Of a DNA stretch of 36,098 nt, positions 16,280 to 25,362 are shown piece by piece; positions within the stretch are counted from its first letter, which is position 1; every line of letters begins with the position of its first letter. The DNA is taken from assembly GCA_017480245.1 (NCBI GenBank), contig JAFVBA010000006.1, positions 1 through 36,098 on the forward strand. The letters are read 5' to 3'. Position numbers and translations under genes: made by a program. The notes below the pieces were generated by a model, which worked only from the letters and a program-made list of their open reading frames with translations, was not told where the DNA came from and made no database searches. Origin of the DNA: Bacteroidales bacterium. GTDB taxonomy: Bacteria > Bacteroidota > Bacteroidia > Bacteroidales > P3.

Positions 16280-16738
16280 ATGAGCACATTAAGTTATAGA
16301 ACACAAGTTGCAAAACCTAGTTCTATTGAAAAGAAATGGATTGTTATCGATGCAGAAAACGAAGTTGTAGGACGTTTATCTACAAAAGTTGCTAACATAC
16401 TTCGCGGTAAGCACAAACCATCTTTCACTCCTAATATGGATTGCGGAGACAACGTTATCATTATTAACGCTGAGAAAGTTAAGTTTTCAGGAAATAAATA
16501 CACTGAAAAACAGTATGTACGCCACACCGGATACCCAGGAGGTCAGAGATTCGCCACTCCAAGATTGTGGTTGGATAAATTTCCTGTAAGAGTATTGGAA
16601 CATTCTATAAAAGGTATGTTGCCAAAGAACAAATTGGGTGCAAAATTGTACAGAAACCTTCACGTAATTGTAGGACCGGACTACAGCAAGTACAATGGAG
16701 TTAAACCGGAAGTAGTAAATCTTAATACAATCAGATAA
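16280..16738 (+). CDS. rplM: 50S ribosomal protein L13 (uL13)
   Basis: 152 residues from ATG 16280; an upstream in-frame ATG at 16220 would add 20 residues not found in L13. Hallmarks: WIVIDAENEVVGRLSTKVA, GDNVIIINAEKVKFSGNK, HTGYPGG, and the Bacteroidota-type ending VVNLNTIR. First gene of the cluster, sharing one base with rpsI (TAATG). Confidence 0.96.
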   Translation: MSTLSYRTQVAKPSSIEKKWIVIDAENEVVGRLSTKVANILRGKHKPSFTPNMDCGDNVIIINAEKVKFSGNKYTEKQYVRHTGYPGGQRFATPRLWLDKFPVRVLEHSIKGMLPKNKLGAKLYRNLHVIVGPDYSKYNGVKPEVVNLNTIR

Positions 16739-17127
16739 TGGAAGGCGTAATAAACACAATAGGAAGAAGAAAGACTGCTGTTGCAAGAGTTTATATGAAA
16801 ACTGGCAACGGTAATATCGTTGTTAATGGCAAGGATTACAAAGAATATTTCACTACGGCTCCTTTGCAGTATATCGTTCGTCAGGCTTTTGAGACTATAG
16901 ACGCAATGGGCAAATTTGATGTGAAAGCTAACCTTGACGGCGGCGGGGTTACCGGTCAGGCACAGGCATTAAGAATGGCTATTGCAAGAGCTTTATGTGA
17001 GGTTAATGCAGAAGACCGTCCTGCTTTGAAAGCTAAAGGACTTCTTCGCAGAGATTCTCGTATGGTTGAGAGAAAGAAACCTGGTCAGAAGAAAGCAAGA
17101 AAACGTTTCCAGTTCTCAAAACGTTAG
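16738..17127 (+). CDS. rpsI: 30S ribosomal protein S9 (uS9)
   Basis: 129 residues. Begins NTIGRRKTAVARVY and ends KKARKRFQFSKR, the conserved C-terminal tail that reaches the P-site tRNA. GGGVTGQAQALRMAIARALC is the central motif. The start codon overlaps the rplM stop by one base, so translation is coupled. Confidence 0.97.
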   Translation: MEGVINTIGRRKTAVARVYMKTGNGNIVVNGKDYKEYFTTAPLQYIVRQAFETIDAMGKFDVKANLDGGGVTGQAQALRMAIARALCEVNAEDRPALKAKGLLRRDSRMVERKKPGQKKARKRFQFSKR

Positions 17128-17167
17128 GATATTATTTAATATATTCATTATATGGTTTAGTATCCAA

Positions 17168-17209
17168 ATCAATAAGATTTGCACGGTAGTAAGGCAACTA
17201 CTTATTGAT
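17168..17209 (+). promoter_or_regulatory. Hairpin in the rpsI-rpsB gap, candidate S2 leader
   Basis: ATCAATAAG (17168-17176) pairs perfectly with CTTATTGAT (17201-17209), and TAGT (17187-17190) with ACTA (17197-17200) inside. The gap between rpsI and rpsB is 127 bases, long for this compact cluster. No U-run follows the stem, so it is not an ordinary terminator; an S2-binding or RNA-processing site would fit. Confidence 0.45.
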
Positions 17210-17254
17210 TGATTCAGTTAAAAGATTAACAAGGAAAGTAAACACAAGAAAGAA

Positions 17255-18070
17255 ATGTTAGAATTTGAAAAAATGTTAGACGCAGGTGTTCATTTCGGAC
17301 ACTTGAAAAGAAAATGGAATCCTAAAATGGCTCCTTATATCTTTACGGAGCATAACGGTATGCACATAATTGATTTGTATAAAACTGCTGCTAAAGCTGA
17401 GGAAGCTGCAGCTGCTTTGAAGCAAATCGCAAAATCCGGCAAGCAAATCTTATTTGTTGCTACCAAAAAGCAAGCTAAAGATGTTGTTGCTAATACCGTT
17501 AAGGAAGCTAATATGCCTTATGTAACGGAACGTTGGCCTGGCGGAATGCTTACTAACTTCGCTACAATCCGTAAGGCTGTTAAGAAAATGAGTTCTTTGG
17601 ATAAATTGCTTAATTCAAAAGAGAATAACTCAATTTCTAAACGTGAGCGTTTGCAAATCACACGTGAGAAAGCTAAATTGGAGAAAAACTTAGGTTCTAT
17701 TGCATCTTTGAACCGTTTGCCTGCAGCTTTGTTTATCGTTGATATAAACAAGGAACACATTGCAGTTGCAGAGGCAAAGAGATTGAATATCCCTACATTT
17801 GCAATCGTAGATACCAATTGCAATCCTGACCTTATCGATTTCCCTATCCCTGGTAATGATGACGCTTCAAAATCCATTGCATTGATTGTTGAATATATGT
17901 GCAAGGCTATTGAAGAAGGAACTCAGGAAAGAAAACTTGACAAAGACGCACAGGCAGAAGGACAGGAGAAAGACACAGTTGAGGAGAATGCAAACGAAGA
18001 AAATGCAGACAAAACTGCAAAAAGACGTCCGAGAAGAACAATTGCAAAGAAACCTGCCGATAAAGAATAA
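17255..18070 (+). CDS. rpsB: 30S ribosomal protein S2 (uS2)
   Basis: 271 residues. MLEFEKMLDAGVHFGHLKRK, WNPKMAPYIF and WPGGMLTNFATI are diagnostic. The conserved core ends near residue 227; the remaining about 45 residues are a Glu/Asp/Asn-rich then Lys/Arg-rich tail (ENADKTAKRRPRRTIAKK), as in many Bacteroidota S2 proteins. Followed after 19 bases by tsf, the near-universal partner. Confidence 0.97.
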   Translation: MLEFEKMLDAGVHFGHLKRKWNPKMAPYIFTEHNGMHIIDLYKTAAKAEEAAAALKQIAKSGKQILFVATKKQAKDVVANTVKEANMPYVTERWPGGMLTNFATIRKAVKKMSSLDKLLNSKENNSISKRERLQITREKAKLEKNLGSIASLNRLPAALFIVDINKEHIAVAEAKRLNIPTFAIVDTNCNPDLIDFPIPGNDDASKSIALIVEYMCKAIEEGTQERKLDKDAQAEGQEKDTVEENANEENADKTAKRRPRRTIAKKPADKE

Positions 18071-18089
18071 ATAAAAAGGAGAAAAGATT

Positions 18090-19085
18090 ATGGCAAATAT
18101 AACAGTTCAAGACATAAATAATCTTAGAAAACGTACCGGAGTCGGTATCATGGATTGCAAAAAAGCCTTGATAGAAAGCGACGGCGATGTTGAAAAAGCG
18201 ATAGATTATTTGAGAGAGAAAGGTCAGAAACTTGCAGTTAAGAGAGCTGACCGCGCAGCAAACGAAGGCGTTGTTTTGGCAAAGACTACTGAAGACAAAA
18301 CATTCGGTGCTGTAGTAATGATAAACTGTGAGACAGATTTCGTTGCTAATAACCAAGATTTCATTGCCTTTGTACAGAGCGTTATGGACGCTGCCGTAAA
18401 TGCAAAAGCAAAGACTATAGAAGAAGTTAATCAATTGGAGGTTAATGGAACTAAGGTTGAAACTTTGGTTATAGACCAGTTGGCTAAGATAGGTGAAAAG
18501 ATAACTCTTTCTGCTTACAGGGCAATTGAGGCTCCTGTTGTTTATTCTTACATTCACCCGGGTAACCGTACGGCATGTGTTGTCGGTTTGAATAAAACGG
18601 GATTTGATGAAGTCGGAAAGAATATTAACTTCCAAATCGTATCTATGAAACCTGAGGCATTGACTAAAGATGAGGTTCCTCAAGAGGTTATAGACAATGA
18701 AATGAAAGTTAATATCGAAAAGACAAAACAAGAACAAGTTGAAAAGGCTGTTGAAGCTGCGTTGAAGAAAGCTGGAATCAATCCTGCACATGTTGATAGC
18801 GAAGACCACATGGAAAGCAATATGGCAAAGGGATGGATTAGTGCTGAAGACGTTGCTAAAGCAAAAGAAATAATTGCAACAGTTTCCGAAGAAAAGCGTG
18901 CTAACCTTAACGAGAATATGATTCAAAATATTGCTAAAGGCAGATTAGAGAAATTCTTTAAAGAAAGCACTTTATTGTCTCAAGAATATTTCATTGACAA
19001 CAAGAAAACCGTTGCCGAGTATCTTAAATCTGAGAACGCAGAACTTGCAGTTACGGCATTCGCAAGATTAGAACTTGGCGCATAA
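18090..19085 (+). CDS. tsf: Elongation factor Ts
   Basis: 331 residues. N-terminal UBA-like domain with RKRTGVGIMDCKKALIESDG, then the INCETDFVANN motif (the TDFV residues contact EF-Tu). EF-Ts is often about 280 residues; the extra length lies between the core repeats, as in other Bacteroidota. It recycles EF-Tu from GDP to GTP form. Last gene of the cluster, before the terminator at 19107. Confidence 0.96.
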   Translation: MANITVQDINNLRKRTGVGIMDCKKALIESDGDVEKAIDYLREKGQKLAVKRADRAANEGVVLAKTTEDKTFGAVVMINCETDFVANNQDFIAFVQSVMDAAVNAKAKTIEEVNQLEVNGTKVETLVIDQLAKIGEKITLSAYRAIEAPVVYSYIHPGNRTACVVGLNKTGFDEVGKNINFQIVSMKPEALTKDEVPQEVIDNEMKVNIEKTKQEQVEKAVEAALKKAGINPAHVDSEDHMESNMAKGWISAEDVAKAKEIIATVSEEKRANLNENMIQNIAKGRLEKFFKESTLLSQEYFIDNKKTVAEYLKSENAELAVTAFARLELGA

Positions 19086-19106
19086 TAACAAAATAAGCGT
19101 TATTAA

Positions 19107-19140
19107 AAAGGAGATGGATTTTCGTTAATTCATCTCCTTT
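19107..19140 (+). terminator. Terminator of the rplM-tsf cluster
   Basis: AAAGGAGATG (19107-19116) pairs perfectly with CATCTCCTTT (19131-19140), 14-base loop, followed by CTTTTATC. It lies 22 bases after the tsf stop. Confidence 0.8.
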
Positions 19141-19207
19141 CTTTTATCCTATGATGCACAATAGTTGTTTGATAGAAGGGGAGTTTAAAGTGAAAAGATA
19201 CAAAATT

Positions 19208-19241
19208 AAAGTGCGGGATTAACAAGATAATCCCGCACTTT
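19208..19241. terminator. Strong bidirectional hairpin before the choice-of-anchor-L gene end
   Basis: Fourteen perfect pairs, AAAGTGCGGGATTA (19208-19221) with TAATCCCGCACTTT (19228-19241), loop ACAAGA. T-rich on the plus-strand 3' side and A-rich on the other side, so it can end transcripts from both directions. It sits about 28 bases past the minus-strand stop at 19270 and backs up the tsf terminator. Confidence 0.85.
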
Positions 19242-19269
19242 ATTTTATTAATCACGCATTTTAACTGCG

Positions 19270-20745
19270 TTACTTCTGAATGTTTAGTTTTCTTGATACG
19301 GAATTGTTGCCTGTAGTTATGTTTATGATATATGTTCCCGTAGTTAAAGAAGATATATCAATGCTGTTGGACGTCAATTTCTCCTCTTTTACAACCCTAC
19401 CGTAAGTGTCAAAAATCATTACGTCGGAATTGTACTCTGCACCCTCAACAAACAAAACGTCTTTTGCAGGATTAGGATATATTTTCAACAAGTCTTTAGT
19501 TGTTTCATTCAATCCGCTGCCTACACATTCCACTTCCATAGTTTCATTACCCCATTCAACATTATAAACTACGGTAGAATCACAACCAAGCCAAGTGCTG
19601 TAAGTTATAGAGTACGTACCGGGTGCTGCAATGTTCATATAGTCAAAATCAAAGTTGTCGCCGCTTTTTAGTTTCCAGCAATGATTTTCAAGAACAGTAG
19701 GATTAACATGCAGAGTTACATTTATAAGGGAATCACCTCCCGTTATGTTTTCAAATATATATTGATAAGAACCTGCTTGTGTCAAAGGCTCATCAAAACC
19801 AGGTATATAATAATCTACATTCTCGCAGATGGTAGTATCAATATTTACTGTATCGAAACGTCTCATATCTTTAGAAATGAAAAGTCCTGATTGCAATGCT
19901 TCGTCGGATATATTGCAGACTGCAATATCAATTTTGTAGTAAGCATCGGCAATAACTACCGTTGTAGCGGTCGGAAGTTTCTTCGTCCATTGACTGAATC
20001 CGCAACTTTGTTTGCAACTACCTGTAGGAGCAATATGATATTGTTGATTTTTTGGTCCGTTGGATTTTCCACCGCCACTATGAACAGTATTAATCATCAC
20101 CGGAGTTTGAGTACCGGGTATCAATGCCAAGTTTTGCATAGTGTAAGCAGCAGAACCTTCTACATAATTACCGTATTCATCGTATGGACCGGAAAAGAAA
20201 AAGCCGAAGAAATCATTATAGTCATACTCTACATAAGTAGGATATTCATCAGAGGCGAAACAATAAGAGAATTGGAAATTATCAATAACCGGTTTTATCC
20301 AAAAGGAAAGATAACCAACATTATTAACTGACATAATTGTCATATTATTCTCTATACAATATTTAGTATAGGTCCAATAGAAAACACTATCAGGCATATT
20401 GGATACATTGAACTTTGGAGAGCAACTATATCCGTCACCCGAGCCATTAGGTTTAGCCTTTTCTATAGGACAGGTTGTAATCACAAGACCGGTATCCATA
20501 GGCATATCACAACTATTTTTAATCTTGTTTGTAAAAACACCTAATTGGTTACTGGTAACAGTCTCTTGTAATTGGAAAGTTGATTTATGAGCAGAGTCAT
20601 TAACTAACACAATATTAGGACCTATCAAATAATCTTGCACAAGGTCTGCTGTTTTCTTTGTTTTAACACTTGCAACGCTTACTTGTGCAAATGCGCTTAC
20701 CGAAAGGATAGTAAGCATAACCGAAAGTGATATTAATCTTTTCAT
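19270..20745 (-). CDS. Choice-of-anchor-L domain surface protein with T9SS sorting domain
   Basis: 491 residues from ATG 20745 (MKRLISLSVMLTILSVSAFAQ, a clean signal peptide). Residues about 20-260 form a choice-of-anchor-L domain: DYLIGPNIVLVNDS near the start, then FQFSYCFASDEYPTYVEYDY and a FFFSGPYDE strand. A middle part has two cysteine-containing repeats of the type seen in adhesins (TICENVDYYIPGF; GCDSTVVYNVEWG). The C-terminus is a T9SS sorting domain (IYPNPAKDVLFVEG ... GNNSVSRKLNIQK), of different sequence from the locus at 3827-9118. Monocistronic, with its own promoter and terminator. Probably a surface adhesin or matrix protein. Confidence 0.9.
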   Translation of the reverse strand: MKRLISLSVMLTILSVSAFAQVSVASVKTKKTADLVQDYLIGPNIVLVNDSAHKSTFQLQETVTSNQLGVFTNKIKNSCDMPMDTGLVITTCPIEKAKPNGSGDGYSCSPKFNVSNMPDSVFYWTYTKYCIENNMTIMSVNNVGYLSFWIKPVIDNFQFSYCFASDEYPTYVEYDYNDFFGFFFSGPYDEYGNYVEGSAAYTMQNLALIPGTQTPVMINTVHSGGGKSNGPKNQQYHIAPTGSCKQSCGFSQWTKKLPTATTVVIADAYYKIDIAVCNISDEALQSGLFISKDMRRFDTVNIDTTICENVDYYIPGFDEPLTQAGSYQYIFENITGGDSLINVTLHVNPTVLENHCWKLKSGDNFDFDYMNIAAPGTYSITYSTWLGCDSTVVYNVEWGNETMEVECVGSGLNETTKDLLKIYPNPAKDVLFVEGAEYNSDVMIFDTYGRVVKEEKLTSNSIDISSLTTGTYIINITTGNNSVSRKLNIQK

Positions 20746-20772
20746 TTTGTAAAAATTTTTAATTACTTGCGG

Positions 20773-20804
20773 CAAAGGTAGATAAATTTTTTGAACCGAC
20801 CAAA
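20773..20804 (-). promoter_or_regulatory. Promoter of the choice-of-anchor-L gene
   Basis: TTTG on the minus strand (plus CAAA 20801-20804), 20 bases, then TACCTTTG (plus CAAAGGTA 20773-20780), 28 bases before the ATG. Confidence 0.65.
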
Positions 20805-20926
20805 TATTTCTTAAAAAAAGTTTAATGATTTTTTAATTCACAAAGAAAAACTACTGTTATACAAAGATATTATCCGTATTTCTGTTGTTTTTGTAACATA
20901 ATGAAAAACAAATAACTAAAAGCACT

Positions 20927-21014
20927 GAAATAAAGTGCCATTTTACGAAATTCTTTTCAGAAAACATTTTACTCTTTTCAAAAAACAATTTACTAATTCG
21001 CCACCTTATTTTGA
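20927..21014. repeat. Dispersed palindromic intergenic repeat, copy E2
   Basis: Same orientation and layout as 3323-3410: GAAATAAAGTG... at one end and ...CACCTTATTTTGAT at the other, with GAAATTCTTTTCAGAAA and TCTTTTCAAAAAACAATTTACT between. It fills part of the 365-base gap between two divergent genes; the remainder holds only their promoters. Confidence 0.6.
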
Positions 21015-21110
21015 TGTAATCAAAATTGCAATAAAATTTTGAAGGAAAAGAATATCGTTTGTTTAAAATTAGTTACTTTTGCACTTCAAACAAAAAAGAA
21101 AATCCTTGCA

Positions 21111-22244
21111 ATGAAAATAGTACATATAACAACGGTGCATCAAAGATTTGATTCGCGTATTTTTTATAAGGAATGTCTGTCGTTGAAAAGAGAATTTGAC
21201 GATGTAACTCTTATTGTTGCCGACGGCAAAGGTGATGAAAATGTGCAAGGAATAAATATTATTGATATAGGAGCGGATGCAAACAGATTGAAACGGCTGT
21301 TGTTTGCTTCCAAACGGGCGGTAAAAAAAGCAATATCACTAAAAGCGGACGTATATCACTTTCACGACCCCGATTTACTTATCGTCGCAAGAAAATTGAG
21401 CAGATACGGCAAGGTTATATTTGATTCCCATGAGGATTTTCCTAAACTTATGTTGCAAAGACCTTATATCCCTAAGTTTTTACGGAAGATTTTTTTCACC
21501 ATAGCAACAAGGACGGAAAAGAAAACTTATGAAAAATTGTCGGGAGTGGTAACTGCGACGGAGAATATAGGCAAGAAATTTTTAAATTACGGAAATAACA
21601 ATGTGGTTTGCGTAAAAAACTATCCGATAATTGATATAAATAACCAAATATCACAAAAGGACATAAAAAATTCGCCATTTACTGCCTGTTATGTTGGTGG
21701 TTTGACGGCAATAAGAGGTGTTAAGGAAATGATTGTCGCCTGCGAGAAAGCGGAGACTAAACTTATCTTGGCAGGACCTTTCGATGATAAGATGTTTTTG
21801 GAAGATATGAAACAACTTTCGGGTTGGAAAAATGTAGATTATCTCGGCATTGTCAAACACAGTGAATTGAAAGACAAGGTATATCAAAAATCTCACATAG
21901 GATTGAATATGCTTTTATCGGCACCTAATCATACGGACGCCATTCCTATAAAACAATTGGAATATATGGCTGAAAGTTTGCCTGTGGTGGCTACTAAACA
22001 TATCAAATTCTGTATTGAGGTTACTAAGGAGACCGATTGCGGAGTTTTGGTAACGCCGGAAAATAGCGAAGAGTGCTGCCGTGCCATCAAATACCTCAAA
22101 GATAACAAAGAAGTAAGAAAGCAAATGGGCGAAAACGGGAAAAACGCAGCCCTTAACAAATATAATTGGAATAAAGAGGCAGGAAAACTTATTGAATTGT
22201 ATAGGCAATTAAGCAAACAGTCTTTTACAAGTAATAAGCAATAA
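21111..22244 (+). CDS. GT4-family glycosyltransferase
   Basis: 377 residues from ATG 21111, preferred over a TTG at 21039 because MKIVHITTVHQRFDSRIFYK is the usual N-terminus. Two Rossmann-like halves: YHFHDPDLLIVARKL and FDSHEDFPK in the first, and the nucleotide-binding EYMAESLPVVATKHIKF with GVLVTPENSEECC in the second, as in GT4 retaining enzymes of polysaccharide and LPS clusters. A -7 box TACTTTTG lies at 21074-21081. Ends overlapping the convergent mntP gene by 20 bases. The sugar transferred is unknown. Confidence 0.88.
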   Translation: MKIVHITTVHQRFDSRIFYKECLSLKREFDDVTLIVADGKGDENVQGINIIDIGADANRLKRLLFASKRAVKKAISLKADVYHFHDPDLLIVARKLSRYGKVIFDSHEDFPKLMLQRPYIPKFLRKIFFTIATRTEKKTYEKLSGVVTATENIGKKFLNYGNNNVVCVKNYPIIDINNQISQKDIKNSPFTACYVGGLTAIRGVKEMIVACEKAETKLILAGPFDDKMFLEDMKQLSGWKNVDYLGIVKHSELKDKVYQKSHIGLNMLLSAPNHTDAIPIKQLEYMAESLPVVATKHIKFCIEVTKETDCGVLVTPENSEECCRAIKYLKDNKEVRKQMGENGKNAALNKYNWNKEAGKLIELYRQLSKQSFTSNKQ

Positions 22245-22797
22245 CGTTTTTAACTCCTATTGCGATAAGAATCAATCCTCCTATCACCAGCGCAAAACGC
22301 GGTTTGATAAAATTAACCCTTTCTCCGCTTTTCCAACCGATGAGCGACATAATAAAGGTAATAAGTCCGATAATCATTCCGCTTAGAAGTTGTCTGCAGA
22401 CATTGTATTGCATACTCATTCCCATACCTGTTACAAAGGCGTCAATACTTGTTGCAATACTCAAAAGCAATATTACTTTCAAACTGCTGACATCAAAAGT
22501 CTTTGTCTTAATTGAGAAACTTCTGCCGTCCATTATCATTTTCAAACCGATGATAAACAACAGCGAAAAAGCAATCCAATGACTTACGGATTCCACAGAA
22601 GATTTGAATACTCCTCCTAAGCCACCTCCGATTATCGACATCAAACCTTGGAACAATCCGAAGAAGAATGCTATCAATAAAGCGCGTTTTAACTTTACCG
22701 TTTTCTGTAATCCGCAAACTATACTGACCGTAAAACAATCCATTGCGAGTGCTAAGCCCAACAAAACGGCTTCTAATAAAAATCCTATGCTAATCAT
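22225..22797 (-). CDS. mntP: Manganese efflux pump MntP
   Basis: 190 residues, six membrane segments. Two half-repeats carry the membrane aspartates of the family: LGLALAMDCFTVS (Asp20) and SIDAFVTGMGMS (Asp119). Exports Mn2+ from the cytoplasm. Mn export genes are often governed by a yybP-type riboswitch, but this gene starts 8 bases inside rsmA, so no room for one exists here and it must depend on the upstream promoter. Length and motifs are normal. Confidence 0.93.
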   Translation of the reverse strand: MISIGFLLEAVLLGLALAMDCFTVSIVCGLQKTVKLKRALLIAFFFGLFQGLMSIIGGGLGGVFKSSVESVSHWIAFSLLFIIGLKMIMDGRSFSIKTKTFDVSSLKVILLLSIATSIDAFVTGMGMSMQYNVCRQLLSGMIIGLITFIMSLIGWKSGERVNFIKPRFALVIGGLILIAIGVKNVIAYYL

Positions 22798-23557
22798 TGT
22801 AAATCTCTTTTGTTAATGTTATAAAATCCTGCGTATTCATTTGTTCTGGGCGCAAAGTCAAAAATCTTTCTTCCACATTTGCCAAACTTTTTTGCAGAGG
22901 TTTTAAACTCTGACGCAACATTTTTCTTCTTTGGTTGAATGCCGTTTTAACCACTCTTACAAAATCTTCTTCCTTTACGCCTAAATCCGTAACATTGTTG
23001 CGCTTCAATCGGATAACTGCACTTTGCACTTTAGGCGGAGGGTTAAAGACTTGATTGGAAACCGTAAAAAGATACTCCGTTTCATAAAAAGCCGAAAGCA
23101 ATACGGACAATATTCCGTAGGTTTTGTTTCCTGATGTTGCAACAACTCTTTCTGCAACCTCCTTTTGAAACATTCCCACAACCTCGTCAATTAAAGATTT
23201 ATTCTCAAATACTTTAAACAAGATAAGATTTGAAATATTGTAAGGGAAATTGCCGATTAGGGAGAATTTTTCAGAATTAAACAAGTCGTTAAGCGAAATT
23301 TTTAGAAAATCTCCTTCAATTATTTTGTCTTTAAGTGCAGGGAAATTGGCGTTGAGGTAATCAACGCTTTCGCTGTCTATTTCCACTATCTTGAAATCTT
23401 CTGTCTGCGGAATAAGATACTTTGTCAGCACACCCATTCCTGCTCCTATTTCCAAAACTTTTGATTTCAATTGAAGCGAATCAACAATCCTTTGCGCAAT
23501 TGTTTCATCGGTAAGAAAATGTTGCCCTAAAAATTTCTTGGCTCTAACTTCTTTCAT
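22790..23557 (-). CDS. rsmA: 16S rRNA dimethyladenosine transferase RsmA (KsgA)
   Basis: 255 residues. Starts MKEVRAKKFLGQHFLTD, the invariant KxxGQ-FL region. SAM-binding VLEIGAGMGVLTKYL follows, then IVEIDSE and the active-site IGNFPYNIS (an N-F-P-Y form of NLPY). PPPKVQSAVIRL is the C-terminal signature. Dimethylates A1518 and A1519 of 16S rRNA. Overlaps licD by 14 bases and mntP by 8, so the three form one operon. Confidence 0.96.
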   Translation of the reverse strand: MKEVRAKKFLGQHFLTDETIAQRIVDSLQLKSKVLEIGAGMGVLTKYLIPQTEDFKIVEIDSESVDYLNANFPALKDKIIEGDFLKISLNDLFNSEKFSLIGNFPYNISNLILFKVFENKSLIDEVVGMFQKEVAERVVATSGNKTYGILSVLLSAFYETEYLFTVSNQVFNPPPKVQSAVIRLKRNNVTDLGVKEEDFVRVVKTAFNQRRKMLRQSLKPLQKSLANVEERFLTLRPEQMNTQDFITLTKEIYND

Positions 23558-24428
23558 AATGAATTCCCCGTTTAACTTTTTGCTTTACTTTTTCAATTGT
23601 CAATCTTGAATAAAGATTGATATATAAATCCTCATGAACGGAAACTCTTTTCTCAACAGGAGGCAAAGTCATATAATCACCGTAAAGAGATGTCAAATAA
23701 TTGTCATACCCTGCGGGAATTTTCAATTGCATATCCTCAAAATTTCCCTGTATCGTCCTGTCAAACCATTCACAGCGGAATACACACCCTTTAGCAGTGG
23801 TAAGACTTGCGCATTTTGTGCCTTTATTATCCGTAACATGCTTTTCAAAATCCAGAAAACGCTGTTTGTATTTCTCTGCCGTGTTTTTAAAAAATTTAGT
23901 CTGCAAAGCAATAAATAAAATTATGAATCTGAATAAATAAAGATACCTGAAAAGAGATTTCAATGTTATCTCGCTGACCGTTGTTTGGTATCTGCGGAAC
24001 AGTCTTCTCGCTTTCTTTTGGTATTTCGTTATCTGTTCATTATCTGTAGAGAAACGGTCAATAGGGAATATGTCAATAAACGTTCCCGTCAGGAAAGGAA
24101 ATTTTTCTTTTTCCCAAATAGTAGTGCGGGGATTGATAATCTTGGCGAAAGATAAGTAATAACCGTCATCATCTAACGATTGAAGGCAATAATTTTGCTT
24201 TAGGATTTCGTCTTTCAACTCAAAAAGTTTTTGATAATCCTCGCGGTAAAGATAAATGTCTATATCATCGTCCCAAGGTATGAATCCCTTATGGCGGATT
24301 GCCCCCAAAAGAGTACCTCCGCACAAAATATATCTCAGATTGTGCTTTTCACAGAAACTAATTACAAACTTAAACGTTTCAAGTAACTTTTCCTGTATTT
24401 CTTTTGTATTATATCCGTTTTCTGTCAT
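23544..24428 (-). CDS. LicD-family protein (phosphotransferase of surface glycans)
   Basis: 294 residues. The LicD core is CGGTLLGAIRHKGFIPWDDDIDIYLYREDY at about residues 36-65, a nucleotidyltransferase-like fold with the DDDID metal-binding motif. In other bacteria LicD adds phosphocholine or similar groups to LPS or teichoic acids. I see no choline kinase or cytidylyltransferase genes (LicA, LicC) nearby, so the group transferred may differ. A -7 box TAACTTTG (plus 24442-24449) lies in front, inside the end of the next gene. Probable first gene of licD-rsmA-mntP. Confidence 0.88.
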   Translation of the reverse strand: MTENGYNTKEIQEKLLETFKFVISFCEKHNLRYILCGGTLLGAIRHKGFIPWDDDIDIYLYREDYQKLFELKDEILKQNYCLQSLDDDGYYLSFAKIINPRTTIWEKEKFPFLTGTFIDIFPIDRFSTDNEQITKYQKKARRLFRRYQTTVSEITLKSLFRYLYLFRFIILFIALQTKFFKNTAEKYKQRFLDFEKHVTDNKGTKCASLTTAKGCVFRCEWFDRTIQGNFEDMQLKIPAGYDNYLTSLYGDYMTLPPVEKRVSVHEDLYINLYSRLTIEKVKQKVKRGIHYERS

Positions 24429-24446
24429 AATATTATTTTTGCAAAG

Positions 24447-25313
24447 TTACTCAATATTTTTTTCTTTTGCCTTTATAATTCCTACATAAGTCAATAAAAC
24501 TACATTCATCATCAAGGCATAAATCACGGCAGGCTCCGCAATAACGTTATTGTTGAATATAAAGGGCGAAGATGCCACGGCAATAGCCTGCGCTGCGTTT
24601 TGCATACCTACTTCTATGATAATTGTGCGCTGTTGTGTCTTTTTCAAAGCAAAGATTTTTGATAACAAATAAGCGCAGAGGGTTGTCAAAATCAAAAGAG
24701 CAGTAACCACCGTTCCCAATTGAAGAAAATTATTTACAATTGAAGAAAAATTCTGAATAAAGAATATTCCTGCCAAAAGCATAAGCAAAGGGAATGCAAG
24801 TTTGCCTAATATCTTCTCAATCTTTTTTGATATTTTCTCCTTTTTATACCTTAGCACCATACCCAATCCTATAGGCAGAAAAACCAAAAGCAAGTTTTGT
24901 ATAAGCAGGTTCTTTACCGGCAGATTGATTTGCGCTGCGGCGGAAGTATCTATCATATTCACGGCGATATTCATTATAAAAGGCAGAGTGAAAAGCGTAA
25001 TAACACTGCTCAATGCCGTCAGTGTTACACTGAGTGCTACATCTCCTTTTGCCAAATACGAAAAAACATTGCTGGAACTTCCTCCCGGACAACAGGCTAT
25101 TAGTATCAACCCGATGAAAAGTAACGGCGGTAAATTAAACAGCAATCCTAAACCAACCGCAATTAACGGCAAAAGTATGATTTGCCCGAACAGAGCTACC
25201 AATACGGGTTTGGGATTGGAGAATATCAAAGAAAAATCTTTCAATTGCAGAGTCAATCCCAATTGAAACATCAATAAGGTCAGTATCGGCAGAACTATCA
25301 AAATGCTGTTCAT
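24447..25313 (-). CDS. Bile acid:sodium symporter (BASS) family transporter
   Basis: 288 residues, nine to ten membrane segments. Family marks: MFQLGLTLQLKDFSLI near the start and IACCPGGSSSNVFSYLAKGDVALSV, the crossover motif in the first half. The second half has IEVGMQNAAQAIAV, the matching motif that builds the sodium site. Bacterial members carry diverse organic anions, not necessarily bile acids. A -7 box TATCTTTG (plus 25353-25360) lies in front. Substrate unknown. Confidence 0.9.
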   Translation of the reverse strand: MNSILIVLPILTLLMFQLGLTLQLKDFSLIFSNPKPVLVALFGQIILLPLIAVGLGLLFNLPPLLFIGLILIACCPGGSSSNVFSYLAKGDVALSVTLTALSSVITLFTLPFIMNIAVNMIDTSAAAQINLPVKNLLIQNLLLVFLPIGLGMVLRYKKEKISKKIEKILGKLAFPLLMLLAGIFFIQNFSSIVNNFLQLGTVVTALLILTTLCAYLLSKIFALKKTQQRTIIIEVGMQNAAQAIAVASSPFIFNNNVIAEPAVIYALMMNVVLLTYVGIIKAKEKNIE

Positions 25314-25362
25314 ATTTATTTTTTTTAAATTTAATCACACAATTTCAAGTTGCAAAGATACA

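Noticed and set aside
17907-18926. 339-codon minus-strand frame opposite rpsB and tsf
   Set aside because: Shadow of tsf; composition (Phe, Cys, Asn, Ser runs) is not protein-like and tsf is certain.
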